NCBI RefSeq assembly: GCF_907163105.1
Contig: NZ_OU015321.1
Span: 744,001 to 808,000, forward strand
DNA: 64,000 nucleotides
Source: Cloacibacterium caeni
GTDB lineage: Bacteria; Bacteroidota; Bacteroidia; Flavobacteriales; Weeksellaceae
Direction of reading: 5' to 3'
Part shown: one piece after another, positions 43,249 to 51,259 of the stretch
How positions within the stretch are numbered: position 1 is the first letter of the stretch
Layout of the letters: each line of letters opens with the position of its first letter
Notes under the pieces: generated by a model
Told to the model about the DNA's origin: nothing
What the model saw: the letters and a program-made list of their open reading frames with translations, nothing else
Databases searched by the model: none
Made by a program: the position numbers and the translations under genes

Positions 43249-43793
43249 TGAGCTTAAAAACTACTGTTTCCAGAAATTTGACGGGCAAAAAAGTTCTTAC
43301 TTTTTTTGTGTTGTCAAGTGTGGTTTATTTTGCCATGATTTTTTTTACGATTCCAAAATTGACTGATTTTGCGAATGGTTTACAGATTTTTGACATGAAA
43401 CCAAATGGTTACAGTTTTACTTATTCCAAAGAACTTTTAGGAAATCTAGGGAAGAGTGGCAGAAATTTTTATCTGTTTTGTCAGTTGCCATTAGATTTCG
43501 TATATCCTCTCTTGTTTATGATGAGTAATGTGCTGATTTTGAGTTTCTTTCTTAAGAAAATTAGCAAATTAGAATCTTGGTTTCTTTTGGTTTTATTTCC
43601 TGTAATTGCTGGAGTTTTCGATTATTTAGAGAATTTCGGTCTTATTTATTTACTCACTTCTTACCCTAAAATCTCAGAAATAGGCGTGAGAATAATCAGC
43701 ACATTTACTGTAATAAAAAGTCTATTTACAAGCTTATATTTTGTAATTTTGCTGTTCGTTTTAGCGATATTAATTTTCAAAAAAATAAAATAA
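43248..43793 (+). CDS. Four-TM membrane protein of unknown function
   Basis: 181 residues with four TM helices (about 17-36, 80-105, 112-135, 150-178). No family recognised. PLDFVYPLLFMMSNVLILSFFLKKI and FPVIAGVFDYLENFGLIYLL contain acidic and aromatic residues within predicted membrane segments, which suggests ligand binding rather than pure anchoring. Translationally coupled to DUF4199 (TAATG) and six bases from the GT2 gene. Confidence 0.75.
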   Translation: MSLKTTVSRNLTGKKVLTFFVLSSVVYFAMIFFTIPKLTDFANGLQIFDMKPNGYSFTYSKELLGNLGKSGRNFYLFCQLPLDFVYPLLFMMSNVLILSFFLKKISKLESWFLLVLFPVIAGVFDYLENFGLIYLLTSYPKISEIGVRIISTFTVIKSLFTSLYFVILLFVLAILIFKKIK

Positions 43794-43799
43794 TTTTTA

Positions 43800-44753
43800 A
43801 TGAATTTATCCGTTGTAGTTCCTTTATTAAACGAAGAAGAATCTTTGCACGAACTTTATGCAAGAATAAATAAAGTGTGCCAAGAAAACCAATTGTCTTA
43901 CGAAATTTGGTTCGTAGATGATGGAAGTACAGATTCTTCGTGGCAAATTATAGAAAATTTATCCAAAGAAAATCATCATGTTCACGGCATTAAATTTTCT
44001 AGAAATTATGGGAAATCTCAAGCGTTACATGCCGCTTTTGAAAAAGTTCAAGGCGATGTAGTGATTACAATGGATGCAGATTTGCAAGATTTTCCAGAAG
44101 AAATTCCTGAATTATACAACAAAATTGCAGTCGAAAAATACGACTTGGTTTCTGGTTGGAAGAAAAAACGTTTTGACAATGTGATGACCAAAAATCTTCC
44201 GTCAAAATTGTTCAATTCTGCGGCAAGAAATCTTTCTGGAGTAGAATTACACGATTTTAACTGTGGTCTGAAAGCGTATAGAAAACAAGTGGTAAAATCG
44301 GTAGATGTTTATGGCGATTTACACCGATGGATTCCTGTTTTGGTAGCCAATGCAGGTTTTAAAAAAATTACCGAAAAACCAGTTCAGCACCAAGCAAGAC
44401 CTTACGGAACTTCTAAATTTGGTACCGAAAGATTTATCCGAGGTTTTCTGGATTTAATTACGCTTTGGTTCGTAAGCAAATTCGGAGGAAGACCAATGCA
44501 CTTCTTCGGAGCAGTAGGAACTTTAATGTTTATTTTCGGTTTTTTCTCAGCATTTTGGTTGGGTGCAACCAAATTAATTGACGTGTATTATTATCACGTT
44601 TATGGTAATTTAATCGCCGAAAATCCTTGGTTTTACATAGCATTAACCATGATGTTGATGGGAACATTACTGTTTGTAGCAGGATTTTTAGGAGAACTCA
44701 TTATCAGACAAAGTAGAGGTCATAAGAATTACCATATTGAAGAGGTAATTTAA
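43800..44753 (+). CDS. GT2 glycosyltransferase with C-terminal membrane anchor (DPM1/GtrB-like)
   Basis: 317 residues. An N-terminal GT-A domain: VVVPLLNEEESLHELY, the nucleotide-binding VDDGSTDSSW and the metal motif MDADLQDFPEEIPEL, then SGWKKKR. Two C-terminal TM helices (about 228-255 and 270-297) precede a short tail. This is the layout of polyprenyl-phosphate glycosyltransferases that make membrane-linked sugar donors. Acceptor and sugar are not readable. Last gene of the DUF4199 operon. Confidence 0.9.
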   Translation: MNLSVVVPLLNEEESLHELYARINKVCQENQLSYEIWFVDDGSTDSSWQIIENLSKENHHVHGIKFSRNYGKSQALHAAFEKVQGDVVITMDADLQDFPEEIPELYNKIAVEKYDLVSGWKKKRFDNVMTKNLPSKLFNSAARNLSGVELHDFNCGLKAYRKQVVKSVDVYGDLHRWIPVLVANAGFKKITEKPVQHQARPYGTSKFGTERFIRGFLDLITLWFVSKFGGRPMHFFGAVGTLMFIFGFFSAFWLGATKLIDVYYYHVYGNLIAENPWFYIALTMMLMGTLLFVAGFLGELIIRQSRGHKNYHIEEVI

Positions 44754-44790
44754 TTTGAAAGTGTGCTAATTTGAAAATTTGAAAATTAAA

Positions 44791-44925
44791 AGTTCCGTAG
44801 GAACGAAACGTTTGTAGAAATAATAAAATAAATAGCAGAGTTCCGTAGGAACGACAGATATTATAACGTTGGAATTTATTCCAACGAAAAAATGAAAAAT
44901 AAAATCATTCCGTAGAAACGCAATG
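44791..44925. repeat. Cluster of GTTCCGTAGGAACG units plus a GTTGGAAT palindrome
   Basis: GTTCCGTAGGAACG-type units at 44792-44805, 44839-44853 and a degenerate one at 44907-44920. Between them is the perfect palindrome CGTTGGAATTTATTCCAACG (44867-44886). The last unit ends in CAATGT, supplying a spurious ATG just upstream of the GIN-domain gene. Confidence 0.8.
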
Positions 44926-44931
44926 TTAAAA

Positions 44932-45645
44932 ATGAAAAATATCACAAAACTTTTCCTTTACCTAAACCTTTGCCTTACTCTTTTGGCTTGCTCTAAAATT
45001 TCTCCAAAAGGGGAAATAGAAGTGAAAGATGTAACCGTAGAAAATTTCACTAAATTGAATCTTAAAGGAGATTTCAAAGTGTTTTTTGCGAAAGGAAATC
45101 AGAATTTGGTAAGCGTAGAAACCTATCCTAATGTCTACAAAAATCTAGATATAGCAGTAGAAAACGGAATTTTAACCATCGAAGAAAATCGAAAAACAGA
45201 CCAAGTAGATTTTTACAATATCACTATTTTTGGTAAAAACGATTTAAATGAGGTTTCGCTTTCTGATAAAGTAGAAATGAATGTTTCTGGACAGGTAAAA
45301 ACGCCAGAATTTTTACTTTATCTAAAAGGAAATTCTAAATTTATGGGAGCGGTAATTGCACCAAAAAGCAAAATAGAAATGGCAGAGAAATCTAATGCAA
45401 ACATTCTTGGAGAAACCAAAAATTTGAATTTAAAATTATCAGATTCAGCAAGTATTATGGCGCCGTATTTTTATGTGGAAAATTTAGAATTAAATGCTAA
45501 AAATAACGCTTCGGCAGGATTAAATATTGATAATGAAATGAAAGGAACGCTAGAAAATACCTCAAAACTCATTTTCTACGGAGAACCGCTCAATAAATTA
45601 ACAAAAAAAGACAAAGCTTCTGTGGAAAACAGAAAATTGAAATAA
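44932..45645 (+). CDS. GIN-domain (DUF2807) lipoprotein
   Basis: 237 residues from the ATG at 44932; the ATG at 44923 lies in the preceding repeat. The signal peptide ends with the lipobox LLACS. The mature protein is a right-handed beta-helix-like GIN domain: VTVENFTKLNLKGDFKVFFAKGNQNLVSVETYPNVYKNLDIAVENGILTIEE, then repeated short strands rich in Asn/Ser. Such proteins are surface or periplasmic in Bacteroidota with unknown ligand. No T9SS signal. Confidence 0.88.
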   Translation: MKNITKLFLYLNLCLTLLACSKISPKGEIEVKDVTVENFTKLNLKGDFKVFFAKGNQNLVSVETYPNVYKNLDIAVENGILTIEENRKTDQVDFYNITIFGKNDLNEVSLSDKVEMNVSGQVKTPEFLLYLKGNSKFMGAVIAPKSKIEMAEKSNANILGETKNLNLKLSDSASIMAPYFYVENLELNAKNNASAGLNIDNEMKGTLENTSKLIFYGEPLNKLTKKDKASVENRKLK

Positions 45646-45656
45646 GCATTAGTGAT

Positions 45657-45741
45657 TTGTCATTCTGAGCGAAACAAAGTGTAGCGAAGAATCTATTTTA
45701 AGTGATTCTTCATTCCGTTTCACTACATTCAGAATGACAGA
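45657..45741. repeat. Long GTCATTCTGAGCGAAAC inverted repeat
   Basis: GTCATTCTGAGCGAAAC...GAAGAATCT at the left is complementary to GATTCTTCATTCCGTTTCACTACATTCAGAATGAC at the right, about 84 bases in total. One arm of the same family is inserted in frame in the radical SAM gene at 57586-57611. The right arm supplies an ATG that artificially lengthens the following gene. Confidence 0.85.
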
Positions 45742-45778
45742 ACATTTAAAAATTAAAAAAAACAAAAAATTTAAATAT

Positions 45779-47491
45779 ATGACAACTTTGGAAAAAGCAA
45801 AACTTTGGTTATCAGATACTTTTGATGCAGAAACCAGAGCAACAGTTCAGAATTGGATTGATACCAATTCTCCAGAATTAGAAGACAGTTTTTACAGAGA
45901 ATTAGAATTCGGGACTGGCGGAATGCGAGGAATTATGGGAGTAGGAACCAATCGTCTCAATAAATATACATTGGGTCAAGCTACTCAAGGTTTGGCAAAT
46001 TATCTTCATCAGCAATTTCCTAATCAGGAAATAAAAGTGGCGATTGCTTATGACGTGAGAAATAATTCTAAGGAATTTGGAAAAATGTGTGCCGATGTTT
46101 TAACTGCAAACGGAATTAAAGTGTTGCTTTTCAAAGAACACAGACCAACTCCAGAACTTTCTTTCACAGTTCGTGACAAGAAATGTAATGCAGGAATCGT
46201 TTTGACGGCTTCTCACAATCCGCCAGAATACAACGGTTACAAAGTATATTGGAATGATGGAGCGCAAGTAGTTCCACCAAATGACGAAAACATCATCAAA
46301 GAAGTTTATGCTACAAAATTCGACGAAATTAAATTTAACGGAAATGATGATTTAATCGAATGGATTGGCGAAGAGCAAGATGATGTGTACATCGATACTT
46401 GTATGGAAAATTCATTGTACCAAAACATTGGAAGAGATAATGTAAACATCGTTTTCACTTCTATTCACGGTACTACTTATACTACGATTCCTAAAGCTTT
46501 AGCAAAAGCAGGTTTCACCAAAGTAGATTTGGTAAAAGAACAAATGATTCCTTCTGGAAATTTCCCAACGGTAGAATCTCCGAATCCTGAAGAACCTGCT
46601 GCATTAACAATGGCAGTAGATTTAGCAAATATTACCAATGGCGATATTGTTATCGGTTGTGATCCAGATGGCGACAGATTAGGAATTGCGGTTAGAAATC
46701 TAGATGGCGAAATTCAGTTATTGAATGGTAACCAAACCAATATGATTTTAACGTATTACATTCTTGACCAATGGAAAAAAGCTGGTAAAATTACAGGAAA
46801 AGAGTTCATCGGTTCTACGATTGTAACTTCTGACTGTTTCTTTGATGTAGCTGAAAAATTCGGAGTAGATTGCAAAGTAGGATTAACTGGTTTCAAATGG
46901 ATTGGTAAAATGATTCGTGATGTAGAAGGTCAAGAAAAATTCATTTGCGGTGGCGAAGAATCTTTCGGATTTATGACGGGAGATTTCGTGAGAGATAAAG
47001 ACAGTTGTGGTTCTATTTTATTAGCTTGTGAAATTGCAGCTGTTTGCAAAGCACAAGGAAAAACCATGTATCAGTACATGATTGATATTTACAAAGAAAT
47101 TGGTATGTATCAAGAAGGTTTGGTAAACGTGGTAAGAAAAGGAAGAACTGGTGCCGAAGAAATTGCTCAAATGATGGTAGATTTCAGAGAAAATCCTGTA
47201 AAAGAATTGGCAGGTTCTAAAGTTCTAGAAGTGAAAGATTTCCAAGAACAAACTTGTCTTAATGTAATTACAGGAGAGAGAAAAGTAATGAATGATATTC
47301 CGAAATCTAATGTGTTAATCTATTACACAGAAGACGGAACTAAAGTTTGTATCAGACCTTCAGGAACCGAGCCGAAGATTAAATTCTATTTTTCTGTGAA
47401 AGATAAAATTGAAAACGAAGCAGATTTCAAAGCTAAACAAGCTTCTCTAGAACAAAAAATCAATGAAGTAAAAAAAGATTTAAAACTATAA
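45779..47491 (+). CDS. Phosphosugar mutase (phosphoglucomutase/phosphomannomutase family)
   Basis: 570 residues from the ATG at 45779; the earlier ATG (45734) lies in an inverted repeat. The four-domain alpha-D-phosphohexomutase fold is complete: phosphoserine loop TASHNPPEYNGYKVYW, metal loop DPDGDRLGIAV, sugar-binding loop GGEESFGFMTGDFVRDKD and phosphate-binding RPSGTEPKIKFY. It interconverts hexose 1- and 6-phosphates (or pentose equivalents) in the cytoplasm. The length fits the long bacterial PGM2-like subgroup. Confidence 0.94.
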   Translation: MTTLEKAKLWLSDTFDAETRATVQNWIDTNSPELEDSFYRELEFGTGGMRGIMGVGTNRLNKYTLGQATQGLANYLHQQFPNQEIKVAIAYDVRNNSKEFGKMCADVLTANGIKVLLFKEHRPTPELSFTVRDKKCNAGIVLTASHNPPEYNGYKVYWNDGAQVVPPNDENIIKEVYATKFDEIKFNGNDDLIEWIGEEQDDVYIDTCMENSLYQNIGRDNVNIVFTSIHGTTYTTIPKALAKAGFTKVDLVKEQMIPSGNFPTVESPNPEEPAALTMAVDLANITNGDIVIGCDPDGDRLGIAVRNLDGEIQLLNGNQTNMILTYYILDQWKKAGKITGKEFIGSTIVTSDCFFDVAEKFGVDCKVGLTGFKWIGKMIRDVEGQEKFICGGEESFGFMTGDFVRDKDSCGSILLACEIAAVCKAQGKTMYQYMIDIYKEIGMYQEGLVNVVRKGRTGAEEIAQMMVDFRENPVKELAGSKVLEVKDFQEQTCLNVITGERKVMNDIPKSNVLIYYTEDGTKVCIRPSGTEPKIKFYFSVKDKIENEADFKAKQASLEQKINEVKKDLKL

Positions 47492-47615
47492 ATATTTTAA
47501 TCTAATGCTTTTAAGTTCGCAGAAGTTTAACAAATCTTTAGGTTTTTAATCTTTTGTGAACTTTTTTATTTTATTTAAATTTGAAAAATCATTAACAACA
47601 AAATCTTAATAAAAA

Positions 47616-48869
47616 GTGGTTTCAAAACTCGCTCAAAACCTTATCGGTTCAGAAATTATTAAAATCGGTAATCAAGTAAACGAACTCAAAGCTCAAGGAG
47701 CTGAAATTGCCAACCTTACCATCGGTGATTTAGATTCTAACATTTATCCTATTCCTGCAGGATTAAAACAAAATATTCAGAAAGCTTACGCGGATAATTT
47801 AACCAATTATCCTCCTGCAAATGGTTTGCTTTCATTAAGAAAAGCAGTTGCAAAAGACATAAAATCTCGTTGGAATTTAGACTATTCTCCAGAAGATATT
47901 TTGGTTTCTGGTGGTTCTAGACCTTTAATTTACGCTACTTTTAAAACCATTGTTGACGAAGGCGACAAAGTAGTTTATGCTGTTCCTTCTTGGAATAATA
48001 ACCATTACGCTTACTTAACTTCAGCCAATGCAGTAGAACTAGAAGTTTCTCCAGAAGATAATTTTTTGCCGACAGCTGATGTAATTACACCACATTTAGA
48101 AGGTGCAGTTTTATTGGCGCTTTGCTCTCCGCTAAACCCAACTGGAACCATGTTTACCAAAGAACAACTTTCAGAAATTTGTGAGGCGGTAATTGCAGAA
48201 AATAAAAAAAGAGGAGAAGGCGAAAAGCCACTTTACTTAATGTACGACCAAATTTATGCAATGCTTACGTTTGGTGATTCAGAACATTTTAATCCAGTTT
48301 CTCTTTATCCAGAACTTAGAGATTACACCATTTATATCGATGGAACTTCTAAATGTTTTGCAGCAACTGGAGTTAGAGTAGGATGGAGTTTTGGACCAAC
48401 TAAGGTGATTGATAGAATGAAAGCGCTATTAACACACGTTGGAGCTTGGGCGCCAAAACCAGAACAACAAGCCGTAGCAGAGTTTTTAGATAATACACCA
48501 GCTGTAAATGAATTTGTGAATGATTTTAAAGGTAAAATTGCGCACAGTTTAGAAGTTCTACATGCTGGAATTCAAGAAATGAAATCTAAAAATTTCGCAG
48601 TAGATAGCATTAAACCAATGGGTGCCTTATATTTAACCATTAAATTAGATTATGTAGGAAAAACCACTGAAGACGGTAAAGTTCTGAAAGATTCTACAGA
48701 TTTAGTTTTCTATTTAATCGAAAAAGCAGGAGTAGCATTAGTGCCATTTTCAGCATTTGGAAATTCTAGAGAAATGCCTTGGTTTAGAGCATCAGTTGGC
48801 GCTTGTTCAGTAGAAGATTTACAAAAAATGTTCCCGAAATTAGAAGCTGCTTTAGCTAAATTAAAATAA
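47616..48869 (+). CDS. PLP-dependent class I/II aminotransferase
   Basis: 417 residues with a GTG start; no in-frame ATG lies near the conserved N-terminus (KLAQNLIGSEIIKIGNQV). Fold type I features: SGGSRPLIYATFKTI, YAVPSWNNNHY, CSPLNPTGTMF (Asn), YDQIYAMLTF (Asp-x-x-Tyr), DGTSKCFAATGVRVGW with the PLP lysine, and a C-terminal WFRASVGA arginine. Substrate unknown; related proteins are annotated as aspartate-type aminotransferases. Single gene ending in a repeat-derived hairpin. Confidence 0.9.
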   Translation: MVSKLAQNLIGSEIIKIGNQVNELKAQGAEIANLTIGDLDSNIYPIPAGLKQNIQKAYADNLTNYPPANGLLSLRKAVAKDIKSRWNLDYSPEDILVSGGSRPLIYATFKTIVDEGDKVVYAVPSWNNNHYAYLTSANAVELEVSPEDNFLPTADVITPHLEGAVLLALCSPLNPTGTMFTKEQLSEICEAVIAENKKRGEGEKPLYLMYDQIYAMLTFGDSEHFNPVSLYPELRDYTIYIDGTSKCFAATGVRVGWSFGPTKVIDRMKALLTHVGAWAPKPEQQAVAEFLDNTPAVNEFVNDFKGKIAHSLEVLHAGIQEMKSKNFAVDSIKPMGALYLTIKLDYVGKTTEDGKVLKDSTDLVFYLIEKAGVALVPFSAFGNSREMPWFRASVGACSVEDLQKMFPKLEAALAKLK

Positions 48870-48877
48870 ATTTATCT

Positions 48878-48943
48878 CTCGCTGATTGAGCAAATTTAGA
48901 GGATTTTGATCTGCTAAATCAGTTCAATCAGCGAGCTTTTTTA
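48878..48943 (+). terminator. Repeat-derived terminator (CTCGCTGATTGA arms)
   Basis: CTCGCTGATTGA (48878-48889) pairs perfectly with TCAATCAGCGAG (48924-48935) across a 34-base loop that itself has GATCTGCTAAATC, followed by CTTTTTT. It is the second member of the family seen in the trpD-trpC spacer. Confidence 0.75.
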
Positions 48944-49001
48944 AATAAAATTATCAAAGTCAATAATGAATAATCTCGGAACCAGAAACTCGGAACTCGA
49001 A

Positions 49002-49742
49002 ATGCTTAAAATAATCGCTGTCATTCCAGCTCGTTATGCTGCAAGTAGATTTCCAGGGAAATTAATGCAGATTTTAGGCGACAAAACCGTGATTGCTACT
49101 ACTTATCAAAACGTTTTGGAAACTCAGCTATTTGATGAGGTTTTCGTGGCGACAGATTCTGAAATTATCTTTGAAGAAATTACCAAAATCGGCGGAAAAG
49201 CAGTAATGACAGGTGAACACGAAACGGGAAGCGACAGAATAGCAGAAGCGGTTCAAAATATTGATTGTGATATTGTCATCAATGTTCAAGGTGATGAACC
49301 TTTCCTGAAAAATGATCCTTTGAAACAATTAATTGAAGTTTTTGAAAATGATGTTGATAAAGAAATTTCATTAGCTTCGCTTAAAATCAGGTTAAAGGAA
49401 AAGGAAGAAATAGAAAATCCGAATAATGTAAAAGTCATTACTAATTTACAGAATTTTGCGATGTATTTCAGTCGTTCTGTGATTCCTTATCCTAGAGAAA
49501 CCTCTGTAGAACACTTGTATTACAAGCATATTGGTGTTTATGCTTTCAGAAAAGAAGCATTGTTGAAATTTGCAAATTTGGCGATGACTCCGCTGGAAAT
49601 TTCAGAAAAAATAGAAGCCATTCGTTATTTGGAAAACGGAATGAAAATCAAAATGATAGAAACAGATTTCATTGGCGTAGGAATAGATGTTCCCGAAGAT
49701 TTAGAAAAAGCGAAAGCAATTTTAAGTAGGGACAAGTCGTGA
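49002..49742 (+). CDS. kdsB: 3-deoxy-manno-octulosonate cytidylyltransferase
   Basis: 246 residues from the ATG at 49002. It activates Kdo as CMP-Kdo for lipid A-core. Motifs: [16 protein letters not shown] (nucleotide-binding), [26 protein letters not shown]-like [14 protein letters not shown], and [12 protein letters not shown]. An upstream ATG at 48966 would add 12 residues encoded by the intergenic word GGAACCAGAAACTCGG and is not favoured. The last codons (SRDKS-stop) lie in the palindrome GGACAAGTCGTGACTTGTCC, so the repeat supplies the stop codon. Confidence 0.95.
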   Translation: MLKIIAVIPARYAASRFPGKLMQILGDKTVIATTYQNVLETQLFDEVFVATDSEIIFEEITKIGGKAVMTGEHETGSDRIAEAVQNIDCDIVINVQGDEPFLKNDPLKQLIEVFENDVDKEISLASLKIRLKEKEEIENPNNVKVITNLQNFAMYFSRSVIPYPRETSVEHLYYKHIGVYAFRKEALLKFANLAMTPLEISEKIEAIRYLENGMKIKMIETDFIGVGIDVPEDLEKAKAILSRDKS

Positions 49743-49752
49743 CTTGTCCAAA
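49731..49752. repeat. GGACAAGTC/GACTTGTCC palindrome spanning the kdsB stop codon
   Basis: A 20-base near-perfect palindrome with two central bases. The kdsB TGA (49740-49742) is at its centre. No T-run follows, so it is a repeat rather than a terminator. Confidence 0.7.
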
Positions 49753-49788
49753 AAGAAGAAAATTAATTTGAAAATTTGAAAATTTAAG

Positions 49789-49817
49789 TTGGTTTTCGTT
49801 TCAAAATCATATATTTG
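49789..49817 (+). promoter_or_regulatory. Promoter of the LolA-like protein gene
   Basis: TTG (49789-49791), 18-base spacer, TATATTTG (49810-49817), 21 bases before the ATG. Confidence 0.7.
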
Positions 49818-49838
49818 GAATCTCGAAAAAAAGATTGA

Positions 49839-50501
49839 ATGAAAAAGATACTATTAATCGTAACAATTCTAGTAACCACAATATATTCGGCGCAAACTGC
49901 TAAACAAATTATTGATAAAAATATTGAGTTAACAGGAGGCTTAACCAACTGGAAACTGCTGAATTCTATTATTCTACAAGGAAAAGTAATTCTGGGCGTA
50001 AATGATGAATATCCTATGAGAATTTATCAGCAAAGACCTAATCTTACGAAAACAGTAGTATTCATCGGTAATAAAGAAAATGTAATCGAAGGTTATGATG
50101 GTAAAAATGGTTACGCGATGAATTACGTGGTGAATAAACTTCAGGTTCAAAAAAATTACGTTGCAGAAAGCTTTGACACAGATTTCATCGATTATGAGAA
50201 CAAAGGTTTTACTGCACAAGTTCTAGGGAAAGAAAAAGTAGGAGAAAGAGACTGTTATAAGGTAGAACTCACCAAAAATGTGAATAAAACTGTTTATTAT
50301 TTTGATGTTCAGAACTTTTTACTGTTAAAAGAAGAAAAGAAAGACGAAACATTGGTTTATTCTGATTTCAAAAAAGTGAATAATTTGGTAATGCCTTTCA
50401 GAATTGAAGCAACTACGCCGAAAAAAGAAGGAGATTACGTGATGATTCTTTATAAAATTGAAGTCAACAAAGCATTTCCAGCCAATACTTTTAAGTTCTA
50501 A
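49839..50501 (+). CDS. Periplasmic protein, LolA/outer-membrane-lipoprotein-sorting-like
   Basis: 220 residues. The signal peptide ends at YSAQ. The mature part is beta-rich with AKQIIDKNIELTGGLTNWKLLNSIILQGKVIL at the start and repeated antiparallel strands (VQKNYVAESFDT, KVELTKNVNKTVYYFDVQNFLLLKEEKKDE). That pattern resembles the LolA/LolB half-barrel used to carry lipids or lipoproteins across the periplasm. Similarity is by pattern only; true lolA function is not claimed. Monocistronic: own promoter and terminator. Confidence 0.7.
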   Translation: MKKILLIVTILVTTIYSAQTAKQIIDKNIELTGGLTNWKLLNSIILQGKVILGVNDEYPMRIYQQRPNLTKTVVFIGNKENVIEGYDGKNGYAMNYVVNKLQVQKNYVAESFDTDFIDYENKGFTAQVLGKEKVGERDCYKVELTKNVNKTVYYFDVQNFLLLKEEKKDETLVYSDFKKVNNLVMPFRIEATTPKKEGDYVMILYKIEVNKAFPANTFKF

Positions 50502-50529
50502 TAAAACTTTACGATAAAAAATTTCTATT

Positions 50530-50562
50530 ACTGCAATTTCTTAGGATTTTGCAGTTTTTTTA
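50530..50562 (+). terminator. Terminator after the LolA-like gene
   Basis: ACTGCAA pairs with TTGCAGT across an 11- to 13-base loop, followed by T7. The TTG inside the second arm lies upstream of the next gene's -7 element. Confidence 0.75.
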
Positions 50563-50566
50563 TGCC

Positions 50567-50574
50567 TAAATTTG
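50567..50574 (+). promoter_or_regulatory. Candidate -7 element of the glutathione peroxidase gene
   Basis: TAAATTTG, 18 bases upstream of the ATG at 50593. It overlaps and so disfavours the longer TTG start at 50572. Confidence 0.5.
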
Positions 50575-50592
50575 AAATCAAATAAAATCAAA

Positions 50593-51129
50593 ATGAAAAA
50601 AATATTATTTATTCTTATGGCATTTTTTGGACTTTTTTCTTCGCAGGCGCAACAAGCAAAATCCATTCATTCTTTTAAAGTGAAAGCTTTAGACGGTAAA
50701 ACGATTTATTTTTCTAAGTTTAAAGGCAAGAAGATTCTAATTGTAAATACAGCGTCAGAATGTGGTTTTACATCGCAGTATGAAGGTTTACAGAAGTTGT
50801 ACGAAACGTATAAAGACCAATTGGTGATTGTAGGTTTCCCTGCAAACAATTTTGGTGGACAAGAACCTGGAAGCAATGAAGAAATTGGTGCTTTTTGCAA
50901 AAAAAATTACGGCGTTACCTTTCCGATGGCGGCTAAAGTATCTGTGAAAGGAAAAGATATTGCTCCCATTTTTAAATTTTTAACAGACAAAAAACTAAAC
51001 GGAGTAAAAAGTACTACCATTCTTTGGAACTTCGAGAAATTTTTGCTCAATGAAAAAGGGGAGTTAATCGATACTTTTGTAAGTACTACGAAACCTACTT
51101 CTGAATCTATTACGAAATATTTTAAATAA
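50593..51129 (+). CDS. Glutathione peroxidase-family thiol peroxidase, secreted
   Basis: 178 residues from the ATG at 50593. The signal peptide ends near SSQAQ, so it is periplasmic. The active-site motif is NTASECGFTSQYEGLQKLY with Cys in place of selenocysteine. PANNFGGQEPGSNEEI (Gln of the tetrad) and ILWNFEKFLLNEKGE (Trp, Asn) complete the site. Such Cys-type enzymes usually use thioredoxin rather than glutathione. Likely role: reduction of peroxides in the envelope. Confidence 0.92.
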   Translation: MKKILFILMAFFGLFSSQAQQAKSIHSFKVKALDGKTIYFSKFKGKKILIVNTASECGFTSQYEGLQKLYETYKDQLVIVGFPANNFGGQEPGSNEEIGAFCKKNYGVTFPMAAKVSVKGKDIAPIFKFLTDKKLNGVKSTTILWNFEKFLLNEKGELIDTFVSTTKPTSESITKYFK

Positions 51130-51161
51130 AGAATCAAGAATAAAGGCAAAAGATAAAAGTT

Positions 51162-51190
51162 AACCGCAAAGTAATTTTTGCGGTTTTTTA
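51162..51190 (+). terminator. Terminator of the glutathione peroxidase gene
   Basis: AACCGCAAA pairs with TTTGCGGTT around GTAATT, followed by TTTTATTTT. Confidence 0.85.
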
Positions 51191-51194
51191 TTTT

Positions 51195-51230
51195 AAATCT
51201 GCATAATCAGCGAAATCTGCGGGAAATAGA
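51195..51230. repeat. AATCTGCATAATCAGCGAAATCTGCGGG repeat
   Basis: Shares AATCTGCATAATC and CAGCG with the trpD-trpC spacer repeat (4927-4986) and the 48878-48935 unit. Partial copy lacking the second arm. Confidence 0.5.
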
Positions 51231-51259
51231 TAATAAAATTTGTGTATTCGTGGCAAAAA

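Noticed and set aside
45734-45778. Longer N-terminus of the phosphosugar mutase
   Set aside because: The upstream ATG lies in the arm of an inverted repeat and the added residues are Lys/Asn-rich and not family-like.
50572-50592. TTG start of the glutathione peroxidase
   Set aside because: It overlaps the -7 element, and the inner ATG gives a normal signal peptide.
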